From positions 16,530,501-16,594,500 of the forward strand of contig BSBM01000150.1 in the NCBI GenBank assembly GCA_027924585.1: a DNA stretch of 64,000 nucleotides, read 5' to 3'. Position numbers and translations under genes: made by a program. Under the pieces are notes generated by a model, which was not told the origin of the DNA, did no database searches, and saw only the letters and a list, made by a program, of their open reading frames with translations. How positions within the stretch are numbered: the first letter of the stretch is position 1; each line of letters starts with the position of its first letter. This document shows, in pieces, positions 43,156-54,400 of the stretch. Source of the stretch: Larix kaempferi. Its lineage: Eukaryota > Streptophyta > Pinopsida > Pinales > Pinaceae.

Positions 43156-43932
43156 CACTCCCATAGTAACCGTGTTTGTATCTACTCGATTCAAATTATA
43201 ATTAATAACCAACTCTTCCCCAGCAGATATTGATTTAAAGGCACATACAAAAACACGGTTTCCTTCACACCCCTCAAATTTGCAGTTTGGTTGCTTATTT
43301 ATAGACCCTGGTTGTGTACTATTTATAAACCCCGCAATATTACTTGTGGCCTTTGGCCTTCCGTCCATGTACAACGTTGCTCATTTATTTTGATCTTTAT
43401 CTTTCAACCGTAAATAATTTGCTAACAATCCATATCTACGCATACTTTTTGTATATCGGACTAGGCGCATCCAATCGTTGTAGTTGTAACAAGGTCCAAC
43501 ATACTCCATCAATTATGTACATTTGTCGTAAGGGACCTTTATGCTATCCATGCAAAACAACCTAAAACCATGTATTGATGATGGTGCAATTCGACATATC
43601 CTCTTGTCCACACAAAAATCTGTGTTTGGTTGAGGAAGATCCTTGGGTACCCATTGTTTCACTAAATGTTTGTACCTCAAGGGCACCTCGTCGTCGCCTA
43701 TTGTCTCATCATCATAGGAACATGAACCCCCTTGAGTGTGATAATATTCCATGCGTTTATGGAATTTTCTTCTAGTCTTTTGACATCTAGTCAATAAAAC
43801 TCTTGTAGACCTGCTGGATGTCTGACTTTCCTCTAGCGTTCCTAAACTCCCCTCACTCGAGGAAGACAGATCTGAAAAATAGCTGTTTGGTTCTACCTGC
43901 ACCATGGGAAATTTTTTTAGATAGGACCGCAA
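43156..43932 (-). pseudogene. Exon 1: SET domain
   Basis: The first half is Ser/Thr/Lys/Arg-rich. The SET fold follows: SSIHGFRLFCMDSIKV, YVGPCYNYNDW, DGRPKATSNIAGFINSTQPG (the N--xFIN substrate/cofactor segment), PNCKFEGCEGNRVFVCAF and SAGEELVINYNL (the GEEL--Y end). SET enzymes transfer methyl groups from S-adenosylmethionine to lysines. The usual NHS motif reads NST and the last Tyr-rich segment is NYNL, so activity is doubtful even without the two stops (near 43511 and 43382). Confidence 0.65.
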
Positions 43933-44772
43933 GGCATAGTGCCTCTTAAAAGGTGACGTGTAGTGCCTTTTATAAGGTGACTTGTATGCATTCCCTTTCT
44001 CAAAATGTAGGCATTCAAGTGTTGAGGAAGAGGATCACTTTATCTTTCTTAGGAGTAGAAATTCATGCAATTATGAGTTGTCTTTTGTTGCTCCTTTGGG
44101 TCTTGAGTCCCATATCACACCATCTAACTATCAGCTTTGTCATCATGGCCCTAAAGTCTCTCTCATCCCATCAGTTTTGGTTCATCACCTCGGTAATTGA
44201 AGTACACTCACATTTAGTAAGATATTTATATTTAGCAATAATAACATAAAATAAAAATAACTAACCATTATGGAAAACTGCTAAAACATTTTATGACTTT
44301 CAAAAGTAAGATCTTTTAGGTGGTTAATAAGTGTTCACAAATCTTCAAAACAATATTTTATATAATGTTGTGGAACTTGTATAATCTTATTCAAAATCTA
44401 AAATGAAATATTCTTAAAAAAAAGGATGAACTCATTGAATATTGGAAAGACATGGGTAGTTTTGTAATCAAGCATGGTCTTTTTAGATGACTGAAAGTAA
44501 TTGAATCAAGCAACAACGGAACCGTAAACATGTAAGTTGTTTTGAAAAATGGTAGCTTTCAGTCCTACTCCCAACTAATGTTGCCTTTGGACAATTACTT
44601 GTAATCTTGACTTAGGGTATTTATTGCATAACATAGATTTTCAATCATATTGACACAAAGAAAAGTAGGGTTTTCTCTATATTATCATGACATAGTTACA
44701 AAGACTTTCTTTTCAATATTTTGAAATTTTGAGCGGACAGGCCCCACTCATAGCCAAATACTTTTGAGATAT
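43933..44772. other. Interval with a coding-like plus-strand stretch
   Basis: A 24-bp direct repeat (TAGTGCCTCTTAAAAGGTGA and TAGTGCCTTTTATAAGGTGA) lies at 43937-43985. The plus strand 43982-44197 reads KCRHSSVEEEDHFIFLRSRN and SYELSF-like phrases up to a possible donor near 44190; I do not recognise it. 44200-44770 is AT-rich and empty. Confidence 0.35.
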
Positions 44773-46319
44773 TTACAAATCATCGGAGTATGGGGGACCA
44801 TATATTTCTCGAAAGACGTTGGATTCAGTGCACCATGCCTTTGAATAAATAGACCTCATGACCATGCGTCTATTATGATGCATGTGGACGTCTATGCAGG
44901 TCTTGACAAGCCACTGTTCTTTGTATTTAATGTAGTATCCAAGGATTTGATCCTCAGTAATATTTGTCTGCAAAATATCTTTGACTTGTTCGAGAGATTT
45001 TCCAACGTCCCGTTTTAAATTATAAATAACAGTTGGTTCTAATGATGTCAATTTGATGCCGAATGACTGCCACCAATCTCTCATCCAATCAGGGAAGTCG
45101 TAGAATGTAGCTAGATCCTCATGGATATCATGTGTACTTTGAAGTCCAAACTTTAGCATGGTATAATATGTTCTATCTGTATTTTCTTTTCTCAAGAATT
45201 GCCACCATAATTTTTTATATTTTTCATAAATGTGTGTAGTACTTGGAAACCGAAGTCTAGCATCTTGATGTGGCCATTCTTTCAAGGAACATATCCAGTT
45301 AATACAGTAGTATTGATGGTCTAGTTTTAGCCTAGGTTGATGTGTAGAGACCTCTGTCGTGATTAAGTTAAGATCATGGTAGAGGTGCGTTAACGGCCAA
45401 TTGCTTGCATCAATTGCTTTTCTCAGGGAGTTGTTGGTACAATACTGGATCCCATAGGAATTCTTCTGAGTTCTGGCACTAGTCTAATAAAAGCATGAGA
45501 TCCCTATAAGTTAGCATCTAATACTTCAGTATGTCTCAACTCCCACCTAGGTTTCCAATCTTGCATATAATCCAACCAACTCATATTATCATCAATAGTA
45601 TAGATCTGATGTTTTCCTTCAGTCCAAGTAGAGATTTCCATGTTTACTTATGGTTTATGGGCCCACTGGATTCTGCTTTGACCTTCTACGCTTGCTTTCC
45701 TCGGGCTCGCTTGCACCAGGGTCGCTTGTTTCAGGCTCTCTTGCTTCAGGCTCGCTGGTGAAAAATTAACATCATACTTCTGTTTCAAATATTCTCTTGT
45801 TAAAAAGTCAGGAATGCTTTTTGCTTTCCCAAAAATGTGCTCATGAACAGTATAGTTATAACATCAAAACAATGCTTGCCATCTTGCTAACTTTCCTTTT
45901 GTTGTTGCAATTTTTAGTGTGTAGTTTAGCACAAATGGAAGACTAGAGAAATTTGTTCTTATGATAAATTCATGGTTCAACAAATGAATCTGGAACTTCT
46001 CTATGCATCTCAATGCTACAAGGATTTCTTTATCGACAGTGGCATAGTTTTGCTCAGTTTTATACCAAGTTCCTGATGCAAACTGGACTATTTCCTCTTC
46101 TTTAGGTTTTCTTACCTGGTTTAGAACGCGTCCCCATCCTATGTATGAAGCTTCTGTTTCTATAATGTTGGGAAGGTTATAATCGATGACATGCAGTATG
46201 GGTAACATTTTTACCTCATTCTTATATTCAAGATGGTTGTTTTTCAAAGTGTTCATGTTCTTAAAATTCTTTACTAACAAATAAAATTTTATTACAAACA
46301 ATTTTGTCTGACAGGACAA
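44773..46319 (-). pseudogene. Endogenous caulimovirid (pararetrovirus) relic
   Basis: Old integrated fragment of a plant pararetrovirus polyprotein, minus strand. 46319-45864 matches the RNase H of Caulimoviridae: IIETEASYIGWGRVLNQV, VQFASGTWYKTEQNYATVDK, EILVALRCIEKFQIHLL and GKLARWQALF. The first catalytic Asp position is Glu here. Further on, HEHIFGKAKSIPDFLTREYL is the usual sequence after RNase H. A longer open stretch, 45285-44773 (LWWQFLRKENTDRTYYTMLK), continues with no domain I can name. Several stops and at least one shift break the region between. No integrase, LTRs or capsid are seen, as expected for this family. Non-functional relic. Confidence 0.6.
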
Positions 46320-46689
46320 GTATTAACTACTTAATTCAAATTATTTACCACATATTTGATTACCAACAATTTGATTACTTAAGTCTTATAACCAACACAT
46401 ATTTGATTACCTTGGTGTAGATGTTTCCTGTAATATACTCAAAAGAGTTACTTTCAAAAATGACTGTGCCTCTTAGAGGCCAGTCAACTCTAGGAACCAA
46501 GTGACCCTATTATAGGGTTAGTACAAACCAGAGAGAGAGATGACTGGGTTATGGTACGGTCAATCAAATAAAGTCAATGACAGTCAAAAGGCTCAATACA
46601 ATCACAATAAAGATGATCTGACAGCTAGCAGACTGAGGCCAAAGAGACTAACGGCCTCTAGTAAGGTACAAGGACCAACCAAAGGGTAC
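46320..46689. other. Non-coding interval after the viral relic
   Basis: No coding. ACACATATTTGATTAC occurs twice near 46350-46410. No element end was identified. Confidence 0.35.
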
Positions 46690-47430
46690 AAAAACCAACT
46701 AGTAAGGTACAAGTCAAAAAGAAAAGAGTGGGTATAAATTAGACTCATAACCCTTGGGACTAAGTTGGTGTACTACCTCAAATGTGTACAAACTACCATA
46801 GTTATACCCACAAGCCCAAAAACATAAAAGGTGGTACAAATCAAAAGATAACTCAAGATCAGTAAAAGACCCAAAAGGTGAGAGGCAAGGTACCACAAAA
46901 AAATGAAAGGACAAGCTACCACAAGACCAATAAACAATAGGGTGTAAGGACCAAAAGTAAATGAACCATTGTGGGGAAGGTACAAATAAGGTCAAATATA
47001 TATTGCAATAGCTACTTGTAACTACCTATTATTTGACATGCCAAAGAGATAGAACGTCAAATAATGTCAAATATATTAAATAGCTCCTTGTAACTACCTC
47101 GTATATGCAATAGCTCCTTGTAACTACCTCTTGTAACTCAAATAGGACCACCAAAAGGTATGATAGCAAGCAATATTCCTAACTAAGGTCTGGAGGGTGG
47201 TACGAAGTGGGTATAAAGACTCATAACAACTTGGACAAAGGGGGTGTACCTCAAATGTTGACAAACTACCATAGTACCCACAAGACCAAAAACATAAAAG
47301 GTGGTTCAAATCAAAAGATAACCCAAGATGAGTAGAAGACCCAAAAAGTAAAAGGCAAGGTACCACAAAAATATTATCAACAAAATGAAAGGACCATAAG
47401 ACAATCAACCAAGGTGGGGTACAACCAATC
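46690..47430. repeat. Two-copy direct repeat, ~480-bp spacing
   Basis: About 46715-46960 and 47195-47420 align (TACCTCAAATG, ACAAACTACCATAG, AAAAACATAAAAGGTGGT, AAGGCAAGGTACCACAAAAA). Between them TAGCTCCTTGTAACTACCTC is itself repeated. No coding; the complementary open frames are shadows of this repeat. Confidence 0.65.
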
Positions 47431-48448
47431 ATCTCTCTCTAAAATGTACCATTGTTCCATATAACATGAAATTCCATCATCAGAGTAAACGGAAAAGTCC
47501 ACACGGATGATGTGATCATGTGGTCCTCTAGACTACTCCTAAGGTCAAGCGTTAGTGGATCCATCAAGGGGTGTTCAGTCCCTTGAGAAGACCATCTAGC
47601 TCAACCATCTCGAAGACCTAGGAGAAGAGGACATCACACATCATCAGATAATTGGTAACTGACCGTGTAAGAACTCAAAAACCCTAAACCAACCGAGCGT
47701 GCAGAAAGGGAGCTAGGAAAAGACAAGGCTCGCAGGGGAAAAAAGCAAGCTCAAAAAACTGTATTGGGACCGGTGTCACAGTAAGCGAGATGAAACAAAA
47801 GTGGCCAGAATGCCAACAAGAAGCACTAAAAAGAAAAAGACCCTCTAAAAAGGTGAAATAGCAAGAAAACTTCCTAACTAGGAGCTGGAGACCTTGACAA
47901 ATAGTATCCTTCACAAGGTGATTAAATCCAAGTCGAACAATACGAAGTGAGAGATCGAATTTGAAGCATATCCCTCTACCGAAAGGGATCTGGTATAAAG
48001 AGCACTAGAAGAAAAGTTACTAGGCTACCTCATTCATGACACGTCAGAGAAGGTTTTCGGCACTTCTGTCTTATCACCCCTATATCACCAATACAGTAGA
48101 GTACAAGGAAGACAATGGATCGATATGCCTTAGGCGCTAAATGGAATGCAACATTCCACAAAGTCTATCCAGAATCAATCCTCGCGGCTTAACCCCTGAA
48201 AATACGGGAGGCCCCTCCACAAACTCGTCGATGACTGTGTCAATAACTACTAGAGGATTTTAGTACCCTATAGGACAACATCTATGTCTCAAATGAAAAT
48301 GACAAGGGGGAATTATTTGGATGCCTATCCCTGGTGTCCTACCTAACTATCGAATTATTTTTATCCTCAAGTGAGGTTAAAATGTGTTGAGTTAACGAGT
48401 TAAATTTTAATGGTTGTATTACTCAGTCGGGTGATGGAAGTGCAACTC
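47431..48448. other. Non-coding interval left of LTR-F
   Basis: No domain, array or element ends recognised. It ends in AACTC, the target site of LTR-F. Confidence 0.4.
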
Positions 48449-48977
48449 TGATCCGGATCTTGGGGGATGAAACCCAGAAGACTTGAATGTCGAGAGAGGA
48501 GGAGAAGAGATAGCTTCAAAAATGAAGCGAACAATGAACTAGCTGTGAGAAAGACAAAGTAGTGAGATATGGGCTATGAATAGCATAAATGGACAAACAT
48601 AGAATAAATATGCCACATGTAGGGGTGAGGCTCAAAGAGGGTTCTTTGAGCCTCACCTCTCAAACTATACTAAGAAATACACTCAGAACCAATACTCCAA
48701 TAATAACTCAATAAAATAAGAGAAATGTAGGATAGAAACCAAATGAGTAACTTGTTATCATGAGAAGGCTTGCTAGGCCTTTATATATCATTATTACAAT
48801 GTGTCTTGAGGACATACCATGGGAGAAAACCATGTGCCACCAAATACCATGGATATGAGAGGGTGGCCTCTCCATTTAATGCTTTTATGATAAATGGGAG
48901 AGGATGGTCTCTCCATTTAATGCTTTTATGGCTTATATATCTGAATTTAGACCATATGCCCCCTAAAATTCAGATCA
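48449..48977 (-). repeat. 3' LTR of LTR-F
   Basis: 529 bp. Contains a short inverted pair, AGGCTCAAAGA and TCTTTGAGCCT, near 48630-48655 that could form a hairpin in the transcript. Confidence 0.92.
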
Positions 48978-49039
48978 TTCCTCCCCCGTTAGAAAATGAT
49001 GGTCCCCATCATTTCATGCTAAAAAGAGACCCATGATTA

Positions 49040-49320
49040 CAATGTGCTAGTTACCAATGAAGAGAAGGGTTTTGTGTGGTTGACCCATAAACGTGGGTTT
49101 TGCGAGGTTGACCCATAACCGTGATGGCAATGGAAAGCTTGATTCCAATGAAGAGAAGAGTTTTGTGTGGTTGACTCAGAACCATGGGTTTTGTGTGGTT
49201 GACCCATAACCGTGGGTTTTATGTGGTTGACCCATAACCATGGTGGCAATGACAAGCTTGTTTCCACTGAAGAGAAGGGTTTTGTGTAGTTGACCCAAAA
49301 CCATGATTACATTAAGATTT
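49040..49320 (-). repeat. LTR-F internal tandem repeats, first group
   Basis: A phrase of about 28-30 bp, with GGTTTTGTGTGGTTGACCCA, recurs at least seven times, nested in about 110-bp units that start GAAGAGAAGGGTTTTG. Confidence 0.75.
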
Positions 49321-49529
49321 AAAAAAATTCGTGATCTTTGGTGCAGTTGATGTCTTGTTGCAAATCCATTCATAGCTTCTGATGCATTTATTGAAATTGA
49401 ATTCCATTGAAGACCCATTTGAGATTTCGAAGAGACCTTTCCATCCATATCACATACTTGCTCTGGGGTGGCCTAGAGATTGAGAAAACGTTTGTTGAAG
49501 TTTACGAGATGCGCGCACACTATTTTGCA

Positions 49530-50010
49530 AACATACGTTGCTTCAATCGATGATATCTCTCAAACCAGAAAGCCAAATGGAAAACCATGAAATACCCATT
49601 TTAGATGACGGAAAAAGATTTCCAATGAGCTATGGTAAAGCCTCTAAGAAATTTTTTGGAGTCTGTAGCACTTGTTTAAAGTTGTTGTACGTCCGGCTGC
49701 ATTGTGTACAAACATGTACTACTTCAAACAAACATATCTCACAAACACGAAAACGAAATGAAATTCCGTGAAATAATCATTTTAGCTGACGGAAACAGCA
49801 TTCCAATGAGCTCTGGTAGATCCTGTGAGACATTCTGTGGATTCTATAGCACTTGTTTAAAGTTTTTGTACGTCCGACCGCATTATGCACAAACATGTGC
49901 TACTTCAAACAAGCATATCTCACAAATCGAGAAACGAAATGAAATTTCGTGAAATACCCATTTGAGATGATGGAAATACCTTTTCAATGAGCTATGGTAG
50001 AGCCTATGAA
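49530..50010 (-). repeat. LTR-F internal tandem repeats, second group
   Basis: Units of about 170-185 bp with CAATGAGCTATGGTA, AGCACTTGTTTAAAGTT and ACGTCCG, about 2.7 copies. Confidence 0.75.
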
Positions 50011-50177
50011 ACATCCTATGAATTCCATGGAACCTGTTCAAATTTTGTTGAATGTGAGAGTGTTGAGTATAGAGATGTCAAGGGTTTGTAGAGAAGCATG
50101 GGTTGTTGTAGAGGTTGTGGAACCTCCGTTGAACCCGCATCATGCTTCAAAATATTGTCCTGATGGAAAGAATACCC

Positions 50178-50189
50178 GCTCTGATACCA
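50178..50189 (-). other. LTR-F primer-binding site
   Basis: TGGTATCAGAGC on the minus strand, one base inside the 5' LTR. Confidence 0.9.
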
Positions 50190-50190
50190 C

Positions 50191-50719
50191 TGATCTGTAT
50201 CCTGAGGGCTGAGACCTGGAAGACTTGAATGCTGAGAGAGGAGGAGAAGAGATAGCTTCAAAACTGAAGCAAACAATGAAACAGCTGTGAGAAAGACAAA
50301 GTAGTAAGATCTGGGCTATGAATAACATAGATCGACAAACATGGAATAAATATGCCACATGGAGGGTTGAGGCTCAAAGAGGGTTCTTTGAGCCTCACCT
50401 CTCAAACTATACTAAGAAATACACTTAGAACCAATACCCCAATAATAACTCAATAAAATAAGAGAAATGTAGGATAGAAACCAAATGATTAACTTGTTAT
50501 CATGAGAAGGCTTGCTAAGCCTTTATATAGAATTATTACAATGTGTCTTGAGTCCATACCATGGGCCAAAACGATGTTCTACCAAATACCATGGATATGA
50601 GAGGGTGGCCTCTCCATTTAATTCTTTTATGATAAATGGGAGAGGGTGGCCTCTCAATTTAATGCTTTTATGGCTTATACATCCGAATTTAGACCATATG
50701 CCCCCTAAAATTCAGATCA
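50191..50719 (-). repeat. 5' LTR of LTR-F
   Basis: 529 bp, same length as the other copy. Followed by target-site copy AACTC. Confidence 0.92.
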
Positions 50720-50724
50720 AACTC

Positions 50725-52855
50725 ATGGTGTGATGACTAACTCAAACCATGCAAATTCATATGAATCAAATAAGCCTTTCCTTTCAATGAATGCTAGCTA
50801 AGGTAAGGAGAGAGTTCTTTCAAACTATAACTACTCTTTCAAATTAATTGAATCCAACAATAACTTTCTTCTACTTCTAATGAGTAAAATGCATGACAAT
50901 GTTTAAACCTTGAAAAGCATAAGCATGACATTATGATATTGTGCATAATCATGTATGCTAGGAAACATTATTTCAATTTAAAACTGATATAATCAAAATA
51001 AGGCATGTGAGCATAATTCAAGAAAATATTGTATCTAAAGATAAGGGGTACTACTTTGATGAGATGACAAGGATTAAAAAATTAAGATTTGAAGACTTTG
51101 AACATCATAAAAATAGAGTATATTTCATGTTGATACATAATGGAAATGAATATACATTAAGGATCATAATGTAATTTTTTATAATTCTTTATATGACCCC
51201 AAAGATCCTATTAGGTCTCTCATGGACTAAATATAAATATTCTATTCTAACAAGACACCTTATTTTCAAAAAAAAAAATCAAAATGCTAGATGGTTGGAT
51301 GTCTATTTGTATAATCTCAACACTCCCTAACTAACATCTAACCATTGAGAGTTCTCTCTTAAAAAAACACTATTGATACATGTAACGAGCATGTGTTTTT
51401 CAATGCTACCAACATCTTTAAGTTTACCAAATTTCCACGCATCTCCTACAAAACCCATTTAAGCTAAACCTTCACACACCCAAAAAATGGTTCTTGATAC
51501 ATGGAAGAAGATTGAAGTTCATTCACTCTTCTTCAAGAAAAAGAAAACAAAACAACACTAAGATTGGTTTAATGAGCACCTACAATTTCTGCTTCAATTT
51601 TGTGTTTATAATGTAAATATTTAAAAGAGAAGGTCAAATGGTTATATAAAAAGGTATCAAACTTCTATCTAATTCTTTAATGCACATAAGATAAGGAAAC
51701 ACCTAGTAATTAATATCTTGCTATTAATTCAATGTGTTATGAAATAATGAAATATAATCATATATATAATAGATGTGGATTGTCTTAAGAAAGTTGTATC
51801 GAATAGTAGTACGAGATTGAAAGTGTCTCTAGTGTCCTCTTAAGTTAAAAACAAAACCATAGGCGCAGTTTTCAATGCACCAAATAATGGTGTAGAAAGT
51901 GTTTCTTGAGGCAAAAATTCATGATGAAATGGATATCTTGTGTTTTTGGTTGGGAGTGACACTAGCCTAGGACTTGAAATTTTGTTGTTGTTGTCTCCTA
52001 TCCACTGCACACTGAATAACTTGGTTAACTACAAAAGAATCAAGATATTTACTCCCATGCAGTTGTGCCTTATCCATAGGAAGTGTTGGAGATTATGTCA
52101 TGTTTGGATGTCGAGTACTCGATATGCATTTTTTTAGTTACTTATCATGGTTTCTAACCAAAGGAAGAGACATTTTCTAAAGCTTCCAAAGGGGCTAATA
52201 TAAATAAAGGGAGACTGTAGTCTCTAGCCTTAAGTAACTTCAATAAATTCTACTATACAATCAATTCAATGGTTATTGATTGGCATGAATAGATGCAATA
52301 TGATTTTGGTTTAGGTTCCCTTTCATGATGGTATGGTGAAATACAAACTCATCGAATGCCCTTGCACAAAGACAAGGTGCACTACAAACATTGGGTAACA
52401 TCTAATAGTAGTAGGATGTGCTAAGAGATTCTTTAAAAAGATATTGGCTAAGGCAAGAAAATTTTGGATTTACTACAAGAGACCCCACCCACATTGGAAA
52501 AGAGACTTGGTTGGATATATATACTAGGGTGCCATGGTCCGCATGTTGACCGAAGGATATGGATTCTCCATTAACTAGGGTGTAAATTATTGGACATAAA
52601 CATTATATGAAACTATTGGATTGATCTAGTGGGTGAAACCAATGGATAAAATTGTTGGATATATGATCCTTGGTTGTATTTCCACATTAACACAAGTCAC
52701 CAAAGGGTTTAAAGGCATAAAAAAAAGTAGTTAGTGGGCATAGGTCACCTTTGAGCATGCATAAACATTGTGGGTGGATGGATGGCACATTTGGGTGTAC
52801 ATCTTGGACAAGGAGTAGAATATAAGCCACGGAGTCTAGATTTTATATGGAGTGT
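50725..52855. other. AT-rich interval without recognised features
   Basis: No protein domain, element end or tandem array seen on either strand. Confidence 0.45.
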
Positions 52856-52954
52856 TGACACTTATTGACTCAAGAATTGCAAGCATTCAGTGTAGAGTCT
52901 ACGTAGGTGTATCAATTGAGTTTTTTAGTCTACATATTGAGTCAATAAGTGTCA
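52856..52954. repeat. Perfect 18-bp inverted repeat
   Basis: TGACACTTATTGACTCAA at 52856-52873 and its exact complement at 52937-52954, loop 63 nt. Possibly a foldback; function unknown. Confidence 0.7.
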
Positions 52955-54104
52955 TCATGATAGAAGTTCATGATCAGAATCTAGAATTGACAGAGTTTTG
53001 TCCTCCTATTGTTTTCAATGTATTTGGTTGTGGTCCTCTCATCCTTCATATATCCCATGTATGGATAATCCCATCTAATAGACAATTTGAAAAGCAAAGG
53101 AAGAATCTACATCTCAAGATTAATTCCGAGGTTTCTTTAGATATTGGCATCCTAGTGACATCACTACAATGGGAATTTTGCATATTATTAGACAATGAAA
53201 AAGGAAATCACGTGTTTGTCAAGTGAGCACGAAAATCACCAGTTTGTCAAATAAATTGACCTCCTATCACCTTTAATTTTCATTTTCTGGATTGATGATT
53301 CAATGGGTTTCCTATCTAGATTGAATGATTCATGGTATAGAAAATGATTGGCATGCAAAAGCAAGGAAAACTAGGAACATATCATACACAACAATCCATG
53401 ATCAAATTCCCAAAGATGTTTTCAATGTTCATTTCCAGACAATCCAGTCCTATGTTTTATTGTCAGCAAAAAAAGATTGGAAGACATTAATTTCAGGCAT
53501 GTTTATACACCCATGCAGGTACAGAAAAATGTAGCAAGTGTCCTCTCTCTAAATTGCAGAATGAAAGGGTTAAGATGGAAGTGTTCAATTGCAGAATGCA
53601 ACAAGAGTTCAAGTTCATTCATGGGACCTCAAGGAGAGCTTCATAAATACTCAAGTCATGCAAATGAATTCATCAAATAAAACAAAGTGATAATAAATAT
53701 AAGGAACTGTATACATCCATGTTCATAATTCTTTAGGCACACTTATAACATTCTTCAATCATTCATCACAAAAACACAGTGATAGTAGAAACAATAAACT
53801 ACATATAAATGTTCATGAGCTTAATACACAAATAATAACCATAAGAACTTTAGAAAAAGATGCTTTTCACTCCCATAAGACTCTGAACATCTTAAAATGG
53901 TTAGGGAGGTACCAAAAATAGACCACTAACTCATGAAAATGAACGAGTGTCTATGCTACCAGTTAATCATGTTTGGAATAATGCAACTTCAAGAAATTAT
54001 GCTTGCTGATCTAGATTGAACCTCATGGATGTTTTCCAAATAAAGCTGAAACTTCTATTAAGAAATTTCCCATAAATTTAAAAGATCAAGTTCAAGAGTC
54101 ATAT
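52955..54104. other. Interval with short unrecognised frames
   Basis: Plus-strand frames at 52852-53226 and 53325-53534 are open but match nothing I know, and the first begins inside the inverted repeat. Parts may be introns or decayed exons of the kinase remnant on the minus strand. Confidence 0.3.
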
Positions 54105-54400
54105 AAAGGTATTTCCTTTGATTGAATGGAGCACCATTTTATTGCAAGACATAGCTCTCACATATCTAAAGTCACAAAGATAAGCAACATTTCCAGTTCC
54201 CATAACAATATTCTAAGGTTTCATATCATGATTGATAACCTTATGAGAATAGAGATAATCACGTGCCAACACCAATTTCCTAGCAATAGCCTAAAATTGT
54301 GGTTTAGGAAGGCATTTGTCATCTTCAAGAATCTCAAAGTGTTCACTGTCTGCAAATTTGGTGACAACACAAAACTGATGTAGACTTTTGAAGGAAACCT
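54105..54400 (-). pseudogene. FUSED/TIO-like protein kinase fragment
   Basis: The minus strand reads FCVVTKFADSEHFEILEDDK, CLPKPQF-stop-AIARKLVLA, YLYSHKVINHDMKP-stop-N, GNVAYLCDFRYVRAMS and NKMVLHSIKG. This follows the kinase domain of plant FUSED (TWO-IN-ONE), a Ser/Thr kinase of the cytokinesis machinery, from the hinge to the activation segment. The catalytic loop HRD is NHD and the DFG is DFR, with two CAG-to-TAG-like stops, so it is dead. Only about 95 residues are recognisable. No introns interrupt them, so a retrocopy or a single exon are both possible. Confidence 0.6.

Larger units (their letters stand above)
39951..43932 (-). pseudogene. 14-exon remnant: SET domain joined to a plant-transposase-like region
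   Basis: Exons on the minus strand: 43932-43156, 43054-42989, 42874-42812, 42695-42642, 42525-42430, 42313-42251, 42138-41902, 41797-41437, 41331-40992, 40896-40800, 40694-40557, 40460-40394, 40306-40235, 40141-39951. Introns are about 70-190 bp with GT..AG ends, and codon phase is kept through all 13 joins to a terminal TAA. Exon 1 ends in a SET domain. Exons 9-11 read RTRWNKQLKYLKDDLTNRLV, HPPMIPAMEWKVLM, ARLEQIGQHKLGPGGYSNLV and KLGFQHDFGVVVEHRKR, resembling the Transposase_24 (Ptta/En/Spm) family. About eight in-frame stops, mostly of C-to-T type, show decay. The start is uncertain; an exon may lie upstream. No terminal inverted repeats were found. Confidence 0.62.
48449..50719 (-). mobile_element. 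LTR-F: complete small non-coding LTR element
   Basis: 2,271 bp on the minus strand. Two 529-bp LTRs (48449-48977 and 50191-50719) run from TGATC to GATCA, with target-site duplication AACTC (48444-48448 and 50720-50724), primer-binding site TGGTATCAGAGC at 50178-50189 (minus) and purine tract AACGGGGGAGGAA at 48978-48990 (minus). By eye the LTRs differ at about 8%. The 1.2-kb interior has no Gag or Pol frame, only repeats, so it must have moved with proteins from another element. Larger than a typical TRIM, smaller than a LARD. Confidence 0.93.

Noticed and set aside
39951-43985. SET/transposase-like gene as a complete CACTA transposon
   Set aside because: TAGTG occurs at 43936 and 43961, but no CACTA partner at the left end and no first (TNP2-type) transposase was found.
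46714-46995. Minus-strand frames rich in Phe/Tyr/Leu over the two-copy repeat
   Set aside because: Both copies give such frames in different phases, no domain is seen and the composition matches A-rich complementary DNA.
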